Shown: positions 1 to 11,684 of the stretch, piece after piece | Position numbering within the stretch: position 1 is the stretch's first letter | Layout of the letters: every line of letters begins with the position of its first letter | NCBI GenBank assembly: GCA_020746835.1 | Contig: JAGPNK010000001.1 | Coordinates: 2,542,001 to 2,606,000, forward strand | Origin: Stachybotrys elegans | Lineage: Eukaryota; Ascomycota; Sordariomycetes; Hypocreales; Stachybotryaceae | Length of the DNA: 64,000 bases | Direction of reading: 5' to 3' | Program-made: the position numbers and the translations under genes | Notes under the pieces: model-generated | Databases searched by the model: none | Told to the model about the DNA's origin: nothing | Seen by the model: the letters and a program-made list of their open reading frames with translations, nothing else

Positions 1-3000
1 GAAGACGGAGCAGTTTCCTGCTCCCAACAAGTATCCGCGTTTCCGCAGAACCAGGAGGTCGAGGGATGCAGGCGAGGAGACCAGGCCGACAATCTGGAAT
101 CCGCGGCGAAGCTGTTGGGGTAGCGTCGGGGAGATCAGCGTGGTGCAACACCAAATGGATGTTGCGGTTGGAGGGGGGGAATAGATAGAGGGATTGATGG
201 AGGGATGGAGGGGGGTTTATCCCAGTGCTGGCAGCGGGCGATAGTGGATTATATGGGTAGATAGGCAGGAAGAGGACAGCGGGCCGGCCAATTTGGAGGG
301 GTCGTTGTGCTGGGCTTCCCGAAGCAGAGAGAGAAGGGATGATGGCTAGACGCGGTTATCTCTTGCGTGTGGCACAGCCACAGGTTGATGTCTATAATTG
401 AATCAAAGACAACGCAGAGGAGGAAAGAAAAAGAAGACGGGAAAAGTAGAAGTAGAAGGAAGTAGCCGTAGTCGTAGTCGTAATCGTAGCAAGAAAGAGA
501 AGAGAAGAGAAGTGATGCAAGATTATGAAGGAATGGTGCACTGAGTGAGTGGTCTGCTATGTACGTGGAACGAAATGGAAAGGCGTCGTCGTAATGTTGG
601 TTTGTTTCAGATGTCTGGGAAGAGGAAGAAGGAGAGAAAGAGAGAGAGGGAAAGAGAGAGGAGAGAAAGAAGAAAGGGAAGTCAAGAGACGGGGAGCAAG
701 CAGGGAACTGGGAGTCATGGAAGCCAAGGGGACGATGATGACGGGACCGGGCGCCCTGGAGATGCCGTCCACTGGGAACGCGTCCGAGATGCAGCAGCAA
801 CGGCCTGCAGCCAGCCAGCGGCCAGCGACCAGCGGCCAGCGGCCAGCAGGCGGGAGGGTGGCAGATGAGCGCTGGCGCCTGGCCTGGCACCGTCTCCAAT
901 GACTCCCTCACCGGGGGAGGTACTTATCGCGATACTGAAATGCGGGGCTGCCCCAACGAGCACCAACAGCCCCCTCCCCAAGCTGTAGGGCGCATAATGC
1001 CGGGGCAGCAGGTACCGTCAGTCTCGCCCACCACTGGGGGGAGATAAGGTACAAGTGCCTCGGGCTGCTAGTGAGCTTCGTGGCTGGGGGGCCCTTCTCC
1101 AGGCACCCTCCCTCCACCCCCCCCTGTTACCCCTGTGAGAAAGGAGGCAGGCTGGATCTACCTTACGTAGTATCTAGGTTCCCCCATCCTCTCATGGCAA
1201 CCACATGCTCCCAGGCAGTGGATAAGACTGGCTGGACGGCGACGGCGACGGCTGGGCTGGGCTGATGGCCGCGGGAGGCGCCAGACACTTACCACTAAGG
1301 TAGGTAGTAGGTAGCAGGTGGTATCTCGGTACATCGGGGCAGCAGATCCCCAATCCGTCATACCAGCCGACTCAGCTGATGAGGTCTGGACATCGGCGAG
1401 GGGCGTGAGCGTGGGCGTGAGTTAATTACAGATGCGGACACCATCATCCATTTTGCTTGCTTGCCTGCCTGCCTGCTTGCTTGATGGCGCGTTTGTAGTA
1501 CTAATTAGGGTGAGCAAGCAGGCGCTGGGTTATCTCTGCCTCCAAGTCATGCCACTCGGCACACGGGGTGAGATGGGAAGAAGCGTTGCATTAAAGGTGC
1601 GTTGCTTTGGCCATGGGCATCCGCCCGTCCGTCATTCATCCATCCCAGCTGATCTGCGACCATGGGCAACGCAGGTACCAGCAGGGTACAAGGAGTACCG
1701 CTTGGCTCAGCTCGTGGGCTTATTCAGCGGCCATCGCATTGTCCGAGACACGCATCATGATCCATCATCATCATCTCAGACGTGCGACAGAAACAAGAAC
1801 CAAGGCCGCCGGCGCTGTCGACTGTGGGCTTTGCATAACTCGGCACAAAACCAGGCACACAAATACACAACTCTCGTCCAAGGTCCTTCCCGGCAACTTG
1901 GTTCCAGGGGAGAGGCGGGGGGCTGACTGGCGTTGGTGCCCTCAGTTGTCACCAAGTTCCCGTTTGTCGAGACGATGGGGGACCAGAACGATGAGCTCAT
2001 CAAAGGCCACCCCTCCATCCATCCAAAGCAATTCCCCTCCCCCCTCCCCCCGCCTCCCTTCCCCCTTCTTACATGTCGCTCACATATGTACGGCAAGCCT
2101 GCGTCAAGACTGTCAGGTACGCGCATGGCATGGCATGTGAGGTACCTACATAAGTAGTGACGGTGCGCAAGCCCATGGCAATCTCGAAAAAGCAGGATTC
2201 AGCACATCAGCAATATCAGTATATCAGTATATCAGTTCTAGCACTGACGACGGCCCCTCTAATCACACCCCCACCCCCCTCCTTCCTTCCGTCACCATCT
2301 GCCTATCTCTAAATAGTAGCAGTAAATCTCTCTCCTCGTTCTCTCACCAACAAACTAACACCCAAACAAGGCGCCGCATGCCCACCACACCGCCTGCGTT
2401 AGTCGACCATGAGCGCCTGTCAGGTGCACCATCTGCGGCCCCTTATGCCCGTCCATCCCGATAGGGGAAAGGGAGAGGGATGCCAGATGAACCCTCCCCA
2501 ACCTCCGATAATAAGAACGGCTCGAGCTTGCAGCCTCCGTCCCCTCTCAACGCAACGCGGCACGCATCAGAGATAAGGGCATGTACCTGTGCATGCATGC
2601 AAGGGGGGACCTCGGTCCAACGATCTACCCGTTCTGCATATCTGTCTCTGGCCGGCCCTACGTGCAACTACCTACCCAGTTCATTACACCGTAAGATACA
2701 GCATCTATCCGTCAGGATGAGCGTGAGCGGCGCATCCCGTGACTCTCACTTCAGGCAGGTCACGGTATGCCTCTCCTCCCGAGACTGTAGGGCACCAGCT
2801 ATCTCCCGCTCAGATGCCATGGCGGTCCGCTGATGCCGGACTCATCTCACGTGTGTCCACCAACATCCATCAAAACCAGTCATGCTAGGCATGGAAAATC
2901 CGCATAACATGGCTCAGCAATCGCATTCCACTAGGTCTCGGGTTTCAGCGGCGAGAGGAGAGCGGTGTCAGAAGGGCTACAGACTGGCTTGGTCCAGAAC

Positions 3001-3327
3001 CCGGTTATCCTCAGCCTCAGCGTATGTATGTATGTATGTCACATAGGTATGTCATATGTCAGGCAGGTAAGTAAGTAGGTGTCGTGGAAAGAAAGGAGCA
3101 TTAGACACACGTGACAAGAGACTTGACAAAGATGGCGACCGAGCACATCAGTTTAACCAAAGGCGCATCCCTCTGCGCAAGCTTGCCTTCCATTTGAGTC
3201 ACCCCGAACCAGAAGGCCTGGAGCTGAGGCCAGGCGTCAGTGTTTCTTCATGACGTGACCCTTTGCCGCGAAACCACGGTCGGCATGAGTCACAGATCGA
3301 GCCTTGCCTCCCCAGCCGCCCTGTCAT
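1..3327. other. gene-free leading region
   Basis: No convincing gene is visible. The open frames here are short, overlap on both strands and have low-complexity products rich in Arg, Ser or Pro. The stretch holds purine-rich runs near 600-690, short CAT/ATC runs near 1760-1780, pyrimidine runs near 2030-2065, and TAGGTA/ACCTAC-like motifs (for example near 2140). Positions 1-111 read as three open frames on the minus strand after an AG that could be an acceptor, so an exon of a gene running off the left edge is possible but not supported enough to call. Confidence 0.5.
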
Positions 3328-3862
3328 TCACTTCTGCAGCCAGACCCGATATCGGGCAAACTTCCATTCCTCCTTGTCTCCCGCATCCGTCTCCTTGTGT
3401 AGCACCGCATGCGCGGCCCAGGGCGTCGTCAACGAGCTGCCATCGCTCGTCTTGTACTGCACCTCCCCAAACATCATGCACTCGCAGTCGCTTGACTCTC
3501 CGTCGCTGGCGTCAGCTGGGGAGAAGCGCCCCGGGAACACCTTGGTGACGACGTGTTTGCGCTCCGCCATCGTCGCCCACATGAGCGCCCGAGCCTCGCG
3601 TATCTCTGTTCCGGCACGTTGCGTCGGCGCGGTCCGTGACAGCAGAAAAGGCAAGACATTACTCACCTTTCTCGCCCTTGGCGCCGTTGTCTCCAATCAA
3701 GATCTGCGCATCCTTGGTGAAGTAACTAACCCACAGCTCATCGGCGGTTGGGTTGTCCGACGTCTTGTAGAAGTTGGTGATGAATGTTCGAATCTCTGGA
3801 TCCGGAAGGCTGTCGTGCTGGGGATACAGCGGGAAATATCCGCCCGATAGTGAACTCGGCAT
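3328..3862 (-). CDS. SnoaL/NTF2-like small protein (2 exons)
   Basis: A protein of about 157 residues built from exons 3862-3667 and 3605-3328. The intron begins GTGAGT and ends ACAG, and the frame is kept across it. The start chosen is the ATG before PSSLSGGYFPLY; an in-frame upstream ATG at 3940 would add a Lys-rich low-complexity leader and looks like 5' UTR. The sequence has the look of a SnoaL-like NTF2-fold domain: an N-terminal helix around residues 20-35 (EIRTFITNFYKTSD), a WVSYFTKDAQI segment, a MWATMAERKH helix, and C-terminal strands ending KFARYRVWLQK. Fungal single-domain members are common and mostly of unknown function, so no substrate can be assigned. The ING-type gene lies 372 bp downstream on the same strand. 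The family call is by sequence character and moderately sure. Confidence 0.75.
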
Positions 3863-4234
3863 TATGTTGCAGGTATTTTTGTTTGACCTCTTTTTCTCTT
3901 TCTTTTCCTCAGAGAGAAGAGGAGGGGAACGAGGAGGCAAGATATATACTTCTCCAACGGCCCCAGCGTATCACCTTGTCGTCACCAATCGTCACATATG
4001 ATCTATAGCCAAGCATCATTCTTTCAGGATAATAGCACAGCAGCCAAGCCACCTTACACAAACCGGAATCAGCTGCAGCAAGGGCTTGATCGTATTCCTA
4101 CATTCCCATTGTGGTAAGATAAAATAAAATAAAAATCACTACGCATTAATCATACAAGCGCTGTCTCCTGGAGATGCATCTCAAAACGCTTCAACTCCCA
4201 AACACCGTTTCCTCGTAGACCCCAATACTCATCT
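3863..4234. other. spacer between SnoaL-like and ING genes
   Basis: A 372-bp gap between two minus-strand genes. It should hold the 3' UTR of the ING-type gene and the promoter/leader of the SnoaL-like gene. An AT-rich stretch with AAAATAAAATAAAAAT lies at about 4120-4137. No other element is seen. Confidence 0.5.
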
Positions 4235-6844
4235 TTACTTCCTCACGCCTCGTGCGCTAACTTCTCCCTTCTCCCCAATGTTGAGTAGCCTGCGGCAGTC
4301 AGGGCAGTACCACTTGGTCGTGCGAGCCGGTATTTCCGACAGCCCGACACACTCGAGATGGAACCACTCGTGCTTGCAATTCTGTGCAGTACTCGTCAGT
4401 CACCTGGTCCGTCGTGATATAGGGGTTCATAAACCGAGTCTTACCTCTACGTTGTCGCACTCAATCATGGTTCCAAAACCTACTCGGTTGCAGAGGCAGT
4501 AGCGAGGCTCGTCAGGATCGATGGGGTTCCCCTCGTCGTCCACCTCCTCCATCTCCGTTTCGACCTGTCCCTTATCCTTCCTCATAGCCCGTGCCTTTTT
4601 CCGCGGCGCCGCCTTGCGCTTACCCACGGCGCTGTTACCGCCACTGCTGGTGATGCTGACGATGCCGGGTGCAGGCCTCTTGGTGCGTTTGTTCTGCTGT
4701 CTCGCTTCCGGTGCTGGTGTGTTTCGCGCCGTGCTGGCCCGCCGTGGCCGGTCCGCTGCCGCCGAGGGCTGTGGCTCCTGGCTCATAGCCTTACCTCGCG
4801 AGCTGGGCCGGCGGCTGCCGATGCCTTCCGGGGCAGGGGTCGTCCGCGGAGTCGGGCCCCGGGATACCGACTGTCTCGGTTCCGATGATGGAGGCGCCGG
4901 CGGTGGCGGTGGCAATGGCTGCGGCTGTTGCTGCTGCTGCTGCTGTTGCTGTTGCTGTTGCTGCGGCAATGGCTGAGCCGGCTGCGTCTGCTGCTGCTGT
5001 GTCCTCTTAGCTGCCTCGCCGCGCGTCTCTCGCTTTATGGGTTCTTTTGGCTGCGCCGGAGGTGCGACGGGCGTGGCCGACTTTCGATACTCGGGTATTG
5101 GCAGAGGCACTGGCGTCTCCACAGTCGGCTGCTTGGCCGGAGCAGCACCCGTACCAGTCGAACTAGAGGACGGGGATGTCGCAGGCCCTATGGCCGCTAC
5201 GATGGATGATCCTTGCGGTGGGATAGGAATCGGCACTGGCGTTTCTGTCGGGGGCGTCGTCGTTCCCGAGGCTGTCGCAACAGTCACGGGCGGTGCGGAG
5301 CCTTCTGTCGTTGGTGCGGCCTGTCCGATGCTTGGCTGCTGCGGCGGAGGCACCGGCGTCTCTGTCTTGTTGCGCTTGAGCTGAGGTCGGGGTGTCTCAG
5401 CCGCCTCAGCAGGCTCCGTGGCGCCATCGCCTTCAGCTTCACGCTTGCGCTTTGTGCTGGACCGTGAACTCCTAGATTTGCCCGACCTCGACACCATCTC
5501 TTTGGTGCTATCTGGCGCGTTGGTCTGGCCGCTGGCCTGGCCGTTGTCTTGTCCTCCCAAAAACAACTTGGCCGCTTCCGCCGTCTTGCGGGCTGACTCC
5601 TCGGCCTCTTCGGCGGCGAGCTTGGCCAGAGCCTCTCTCTTGAGCTTCTTTGCTTCGTTGAGCTTCATGCCCCTATTGCTGGTGGGTACGTGCTCACCGG
5701 CTATGGAATCGGCGCTGATAGCACCAGCTGGGAGCTGCTGAGTCCCAGACTCATCATCAATCACCGGGGCCGGGACGACGGCTTCAAAGACCTTCCCCTC
5801 CTCCTCGGCCTTCTTCTTGGCCTCGCGATAGGCATCGGGCCCGCGCCCAAGATTCTTGAGCTCGCGAGCCACCATGGTCTCGCTGGGTGTCCATGTCGCA
5901 TTCTTCTTCATTCGCTTACGGAGCTTGGCCAGCTCGTAGTTTGTAAGCTGCAGCCACGGCGCATCTGGGCTGCCAATGACGGCGTTTTCAGGAGGTGGGT
6001 TCAGCAGCGCAGCGGCATTAGCGGCTGCGGCTGCAGACATGACATTCGACGTATGTGCAGGCCGCGCAGGTCGAGAGGCCGACTTGGGCGTCTTGTTGGT
6101 GACGAGCTTGATCTTGGAGGCGGCAGGCGTTCTCTGTATCGTTGCAGGTATTTCCTGCTCCTCCTCAGAGCTGGAGTCGCTCTCGTCCGTAAAGGTGTCG
6201 TACTCGAGATCGTACGGCGCCAAGACCTCTCCAGGAACCGTAATCCGGGGAACTCTGTGGCGCCGCACCTTTGGACCAGCTTCACCAGAGCGTGTCCCCA
6301 GCTGGGCTTTGGCGCGAACAAGCTGCGGCGACTTGCTGGCGACGGGGCTCTTCTGTTCATCGGTCGGGTAGTTGTCCATCATGGTCTGTAGTTTGGCAAG
6401 CAGCACCTTGGCCTTGTTGTAGTGACGGTTGACGTTGTCGGACATCCTCACGGCTTCCGCGTGGGCAAAGATTCGTGCGCTGACGGCTTGGTCGAGCTGC
6501 TCCGAGATATCTGCGCGAAGCTGCGCTGGCGTCGGACGCTCCTCGGCGGGGAGGCCGGGCAGCTGGCCCCAGAGCGTCGTGAGCTCGTCGACCTTGACCG
6601 AGGCATGTTCGTACGTCTGGTCGAGCTGTCCGATGAGGGTAAGCGAGCGGACCATGTCGGAGGGCAGGTACTCGGTGAAGTCGAGGAAGTCGGTCACGGT
6701 GGTTTGCGCATCGGGGTCTGCGCGCGGATCGAGTCCATCGCTGATGCTAGGCAGCGAGCGTTCGATGGTTTGCTGGATCGACGTCTTGTCCCTAGGCGAC
6801 ACAGCCTGGGCCATGTCGCCCGGAAGCCCAACAGCCGAGGCCAT
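4235..6844 (-). CDS. ING-family PHD-finger chromatin protein, large fungal form
   Basis: Two exons (6844-4445 and 4381-4235, a 63-bp GTAAGA...CACAG intron, phase 0) give about 848 residues. The N-terminal 150 residues match the ING helical domain (DFLDFTEYLPSDMVRSL, then a coiled segment ending KLQTMMDNYP). The C terminus is a C4HC3 PHD finger at roughly residues 786-830: YCLCNRVGFG, MIECDN, CKHEWFHLECVGL and WYCPDC. The intron splits this finger after DNVE. ING PHD fingers read H3K4 methylation and recruit histone acetyltransferase or deacetylase complexes (yeast Yng1, Yng2, Pho23). The middle 600 residues are long, disordered and rich in Pro/Ala/Lys, with a 13-Gln run coded by mixed CAG/CAA at about 4925-4963. 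Length far exceeds the yeast proteins. Which complex it joins cannot be told from sequence; a Pho23 or Yng2 equivalent is likely. Confidence 0.93.
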
Positions 6845-7496
6845 GGCTTTCGTGGTGCGATGAGAGGAGGCGAGGGGTTCGACGCGTCAAGGAGTGCGGG
6901 TTTCACGTCGAGGGCTTGCGAGGCGGATGAGCTGCGACTTCGGTTCCATTTGGCGCGCTTGTTGAGCGATGCCAGGCACAATCGCGATTGGAGCCAATCT
7001 GATGCACGCCTTTGGTCTGCGAACCTTCAGTGTTGCCCCATCTGGTCTGTGCGCAGGTCGATGATAGGTACATAGGTACCTACTAACCTTGTGTATGTGC
7101 TTAGGTTACATACTAGTATCAGTCCATCTGCACCTGCCTCAGCAGCATTGTTTCATCCATCCCCATCAGCCAAGTGCGATTCAGTGATATACATATTTTA
7201 TGTACGTTCTACGCCCAACATCATCTCAACGTCCCGTCAACAATCGCAAAGACGAGCCTTCTATGAATGTCTGCGTCTCTGCGTCTCTGCGTCTCTGCTC
7301 GTCTGTGTGTTCCTCAGATCTATGATGCCAGCCCCAAACGACGCCAATCCTCCGTAACTGGACAAAATAACGTTGCCAGTAAAAGGTTTACGCGGAGTAG
7401 AGGAGACAGAACTTAAAGGAATGATTACGATCAATATGCAATGAAGAATCGGCAGATATACCGGGAGGCAAGGCTCTTTGCTTCAAGTCTAAAATC
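6845..7496. other. divergent intergenic region (ING-type / Gfd2-like)
   Basis: A 652-bp gap between the start codons of two divergently transcribed genes, so probably a shared promoter region. It contains a TAGGTA-rich patch at 7067-7088 and three exact copies of the octamer CTGCGTCT at 7271-7294. No open frame in it is credible. Confidence 0.5.
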
Positions 7497-8735
7497 ATGG
7501 CCACGTACAAGGAGCTGCAGAGCAACCCGTCTTCACGAACGCTCTTCGGCAACAGAATTAGCACCCTACAGGGTCTTCAAGACGCGCTGAAGGACTCGTC
7601 CTCAGCCTTAATCTCTCTTGACACGGAGCATTTTGCTGTGACAAGCGAGCGGGACCGCATTCTCCATCAAGTCGGCTTGGCCCATATTGATACTGGGATG
7701 CTATCACGGCCAGATGAACCGCCATCTCCAGAACCGCCGTTAAGACCAAGTTGGCCGAGTCTCCTGGATTTCTACGCCAAAAATCAGGTCCAGGCTCTAA
7801 CCCTGAATATCGAGCTGAGCACTCAAGACCAACATCGCGTAATCTCCCGGCGAGGAAAAGCTCCGCTTCGGCGACCCCATCGCTTCGGCCAAGAGCAGCG
7901 ACTGGACATTCATGATGTCGAAGATTCCATCATCAGCTTCATCGACAAGATCAGCGCCACCCATACAACATTGATACTTGTGTGGTTTGAAATGGCAGCT
8001 GAATGGACCTACCTGTCTCAGATTTTCCCCAAAGCCATGCCCTACTTCTCACTGTGGGTAGACGTTCGAGATATTGCCAAGGATATCGCGTCGGCCGGCG
8101 TCATTCCTGGGCTCGTGTCGCTACTTCAAGTATGCGGTTATCATTGGAAGGACATCAAGTCTCGGAACCGGGGAAAGTCGAATCCTGGTGCTGCTGACAA
8201 TGCTGCGGATGATGCCGTATCAATCTTGGCCGCAGCGTGTGCACTTCTCGATCCCAGGGTCCAGGAGAAGCTGAGGGTTCGTCAAAATTGTAGTCAGATC
8301 GCTCGCATACATACGACCAAAAAGGGAAGTCAAGGTAGCGTTCAGCGCCGTCTCCTTGCATTCACGGCAACGATTCAATCAAGCGATGCATCAACCCTTC
8401 CACTTCCGATTGATTCAGGTATGAAGCTGGCCCGCCGGTTCCTCAACTCCAGCCCTAAATCGACCGGGATCCTCACCGCGCAGACGGTCTATATTTCTTT
8501 TGAAAACACATGCCAGCTAGAGCATTTCATCGAGCGAGTTGATGAAACAAAGCTGCCCGAGGGCGTAATGTTGTCCGTTCAACCGCTTCGGAATCATGCT
8601 CAAAAGAGTGCGATGGTGGAGGCTGAGAGGCTGGGGAAGCAGGAATTGAGGAAGGAGAAGAAGGAGAAGGAGATGCTTGAAACTTGCGAGGATAGTCTGG
8701 GGGGGTTGGACGGGCTCTTCAGCTTCCCGGCTTAG
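7497..8735 (+). CDS. Gfd2/YDR514C-like ribonuclease-H-fold protein
   Basis: An intronless frame of 412 residues. The N-terminal part holds a DEDD-exonuclease-like first motif (LISLDTEHFAV, Asp42 and Glu44). A second acidic segment follows (LVWFEMAAEWTYLSQIFP), then a WVDVRDIAKDI segment and a third motif NAADDAVSILAAACALLDP resembling ExoIII. This order and spacing match the fungal Gfd2/YDR514C-like C-terminal domain of the RNase H-like superfamily. Members are predicted nucleic-acid-binding or exonuclease proteins; Gfd2 was linked genetically to mRNA export. The second motif has Glu where Asp is usual for DEDD nucleases, so activity is uncertain. The start is the only sensible ATG, and the C terminus is a charged Lys/Glu helix ending FSFPA. 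A related gene lies at 27.9-29.6 kb. A 9-bp minisatellite starts 41 bp after the stop. Confidence 0.78.
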   Translation: MATYKELQSNPSSRTLFGNRISTLQGLQDALKDSSSALISLDTEHFAVTSERDRILHQVGLAHIDTGMLSRPDEPPSPEPPLRPSWPSLLDFYAKNQVQALTLNIELSTQDQHRVISRRGKAPLRRPHRFGQEQRLDIHDVEDSIISFIDKISATHTTLILVWFEMAAEWTYLSQIFPKAMPYFSLWVDVRDIAKDIASAGVIPGLVSLLQVCGYHWKDIKSRNRGKSNPGAADNAADDAVSILAAACALLDPRVQEKLRVRQNCSQIARIHTTKKGSQGSVQRRLLAFTATIQSSDASTLPLPIDSGMKLARRFLNSSPKSTGILTAQTVYISFENTCQLEHFIERVDETKLPEGVMLSVQPLRNHAQKSAMVEAERLGKQELRKEKKEKEMLETCEDSLGGLDGLFSFPA

Positions 8736-8776
8736 GCGCTGGTGCAACCCCTCGCCGCCGCGATGATCTCCGCGTC

Positions 8777-8911
8777 GTTGTCCTCGTTGTCCTCGTTGTC
8801 CCCGTTGTCCCCGTTGTCCTCGTTGTCCTCGTTGTCCTCGTTGTCCTCGTTGTCCTCGTTGTCCTCGTTGTCCTCGTTGTCCTCGTTGTCCTCGTTGTCC
8901 TCGTTGTCCTC
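8777..8911. repeat. 9-bp minisatellite, 15 units
   Basis: Fifteen contiguous units of GTTGTCCTC run without a gap. The third and fourth units read GTTGTCCCC and the rest are identical. The array lies just after the stop codon of the Gfd2-like gene, so it is probably in its 3' UTR. Because 9 is a multiple of 3, it creates spurious open frames on both strands (Ser-Ser-Leu, Asn-Glu-Asp and Gln-Arg-Gly repeats). Confidence 0.97.
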
Positions 8912-9730
8912 TCTCCGCTCGATTGATGGGTTCCAACCAGCGATGTGGCACACCCGGCAATTTGCTCGGCAACCTTTTGTGGCTACAGTGTTGGATCAGC
9001 AAGTCTTGCAAGGCTGACCTGAGGTTACTGAAGGACGTCAAGATATGGAGCCTCAGCTGAAAAGGCCTTGGCCGCGCGCGCGATTCTAACTGCCTGGGCT
9101 GGTGGGTCGGGAGCCCCATTGCTCTATCGACTCGGAGTATTGAGACTGCTGCAGGCTGAACCCAGCTGCTGACCCGCTGCTGCCCATGTGCTTTTACTGT
9201 GCCTCTGCTAGTCCAGTGTCCAGGTACCTGCATTCCTTGCGTCAGGTCGACCGTCGATCCCATCACAAGCTCGTCTGCCCAGCATCGCGAGGCACCCTCG
9301 TGGTCGATCCAATGAAGGCGAGTACCGAATTCGGCATGTTTCCCCTTGGCCCTCCTTTCTCAGCCCGGCCATTCACTCCGCGCGCTGCTGCTCGTGTAGA
9401 ACTGGCGGCCAAAAGGCTGTATCCAAATTGGGTAGATGTATGCAATGCACGTCAAGTCACAGATAACATATAACAGATAATATGTAGTATGTAATGTCCA
9501 ACTCCAAGAAAACCCGATCCCGTGCCTCTATCGACTCAACAAGAAACCGGGTAATAACCAATATCTCCTCCGACCAGACTGACGTCGGCCGAAAAGCCCC
9601 TCCCGTTCTGACCGTAACCATGCCGGCACCTGTTGCCGATCTGCCCTCTCGTGAACGAAGCCCAGTGAAACATATATCCAACGCCCGCACCCGCTGCCTG
9701 CCAAGCACGATCCCTTGCGCCGTGCCTCGC
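8912..9730. other. convergent spacer after minisatellite
   Basis: About 0.8 kb between the Gfd2-like gene (plus strand) and the bactofilin-like gene (minus strand), so it should hold both 3' ends. No gene is seen; the small open frames have no family character. Confidence 0.5.
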
Positions 9731-10444
9731 TCAGCCCGCCGTGCCCCAGTCCCAATCGGGTTCTTCTTCCCTCATCAGTTTGGGTCCCGTGATCTCCTCC
9801 GACTCCTCCACCACGTAGCTCGACTCGGGTCCGATCAAGGTTAGCGAGCCGTAGACGATCAATCGCCGGCATTTTCTGTCAAACGAGATATCTTGGTTAG
9901 CCTGACAAATTTCGCTCCCCTTCTCTACACATTGAGTTGTGATACTCACAGGTAGCCGTTGATGACCAAGTTGCCATAGATCCGTATCTCGGTGCCCTCG
10001 ACGGAGCCCAGGATCTGTAATTTGCCGTAGCCTTTAATCTTGTCCCTGGTAGTCATTGTGTGAGAAACGTGTATAGAAACTCAGTTCAAGTCCATCGGGT
10101 ACGCCTACTTTGCCAGCAGGTAACCGTTCAAGAGGATGTTACCGTAGGCCTTCATTCTTCCACTGGGCCAAGCCGTTAGCAATAGGGGCACGTCTTGCAT
10201 CTGTCAGAGGTACTCACTCGCAGCTGAGGTTGCCATTGATCTCTATAGAGCCGTAGGCGTCGAGCTTGTCTCGGATGACAAAGTCTCCCTCAAACTTGAT
10301 GCCGCGGCCCGACTTGACGGAGCCGACAATCTCGAGGGGACCCTGAAGGTCTAGCTGGCCTTCGCTTCGGATGCTCGCCGACCTTTTAAAGTGCGGTTCT
10401 GATAAGTAACCACCGGAGGAGCTTTCGCCATAGTAATCTGACAT
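9731..10444 (-). CDS. bactofilin-like polymer-forming protein (4 exons)
   Basis: Four exons (10444-10218, 10162-10109, 10045-9950, 9875-9731) join in frame to about 173 residues. Donors are GTGAGT, GTAGGC and GTGAGT. The product has the repeating right-handed beta-helix pattern of the polymer-forming cytoskeletal (bactofilin) family: short hydrophobic strands with turn motifs, such as LEIVGSVKSGRGIKFEGDF, DAYGSIEING, KAYGNILLNGYLL, KGYGKLQILGSV, RIYGNLVING and LIVYGSLTLIG. The [KDR]xYG-hydrophobic-x(3)-[ILN]-x-G repeat is visible across exon joins. Bactofilins form bacterial filaments; fungal members exist but their role is not settled. The C terminus is acidic (EESEEITG...EEEPDWDW). An upstream in-frame ATG at 10453 would add three residues. 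The family call is confident, function is unknown, and splice sites are predicted. Confidence 0.85.
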
Positions 10445-11684
10445 TACCAACACAGAGAGGATTCGACTGAGGCAGGTTCTGAGTATCGCGGGATGCTGAT
10501 CCGTCTGAATGCCTCGACTCCCGTGTGTGTTTGTCTTCTCATTTGATGTGAAGAGCGAAAAGAAGTGATAACCTGGTCAAGATATTGGATTAGCCTTGAG
10601 CAACAAAGAGGAGGTATACATATATATATACACACACATCCAGGTAGGCAAGTATATATACACAGCATACACATACACACACCCACTTACCTACCTAGTA
10701 CACGTGTATACCGATGGTTTCGAGGCCCCATCAGGCGAGGCAAGACAAGGCAAGGCACCACAGAGAAATCTACCTAGTGGGGGCTGATTTCTCGAGAATG
10801 CAAGCTTGCTGTCATGGCTCCCATTGGGGTGTGTGGTAGATGTGTGTGTGTGTGTATAGGTTTTGTTGGTTTTTTTCTGGTTTGCTTCTCCCTGCCTCCG
10901 CTCGACCAGGGGACCAAATGAAGGATTGGATGGGATGTATGCAGGCATTCACTTACAGACAAACGTCACACGGGCAGATAGATGGTGTATGTCATGCTCC
11001 GCCGAAGCAGCCAGTCGCCAGCTGAAGGAGGCGAGCTGAAAGAGATAATCGTCGCGCGGAAGAGCGACCAAGAAACGAACAAGGGGAAGGAGCAGCCAAG
11101 GGCAAGGGGGGGGGGGGCGTGCGAGCGTGCAGATGCCATTTTAAGTTTTTATTTTTATTTTAATTGGTAAATACCGTGTGGTAGGTACGGAGTAGTGGTT
11201 TCCAGGTTATCATTACTTCCCACCGCCACTTGCATGTACCTTCCTCCCACCATGAATTTTATTCCCTCCCTTTCTCACTCACGTTTGACGGATAGCAGGG
11301 GAGGGTCTTTGCTGTGTAGCACCTCCGTACTACTAGGTTAGTAGGTGCTCATTATCTGCCAACGTCTGGGAGGCTCAGACCTACAGTTCGGCGGATTACC
11401 TACCTGATATACATCTTCTCCTTTGAGGTACCCAGGTACGACAGTTAGATGTGTGCCAGGAGGGAAGGGAACTCGGAGCTAGACTAGAACAAATGACTAA
11501 GCCTGGATGGGGTGAGCTTGCAGCTTCCTCTTAGTCGCCGTCCTCATCACTTTGACTCAAAAACAGCCTCAACATCTCACCATCAAATCGCTCGCCCAAA
11601 CTGTCAGCTCGACTTTTGCACCCGCTCTTCTTCGCCCGATACTATTCTTCTAGCTCTCCCAATTGCATCAGAAAATTGCCCATC
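10445..11684. other. divergent region upstream of bactofilin-like and TPI genes
   Basis: A 1.24-kb stretch upstream of both neighbouring genes. It contains a TA/CA microsatellite at 10615-10639 with a second TATA/CACA patch near 10650-10680, a GT run near 10838-10855, a poly-G run near 11107-11118, and several TAGGTA/ACCTAC motifs (near 10690, 11185, 11335 and 11400). The last 150 bp before the TPI start are pyrimidine-rich, typical of strong fungal glycolytic promoters. Confidence 0.6.

Noticed and set aside
1..111. possible exon at the left edge on the minus strand
   Set aside because: All three frames are open over this short span and no start, family motif or second exon can be seen.
8517..9266. 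Gln-Arg-Gly and Asn-Glu-Asp repeat proteins on the minus strand
   Set aside because: They are translations of the 9-bp minisatellite, not genes.
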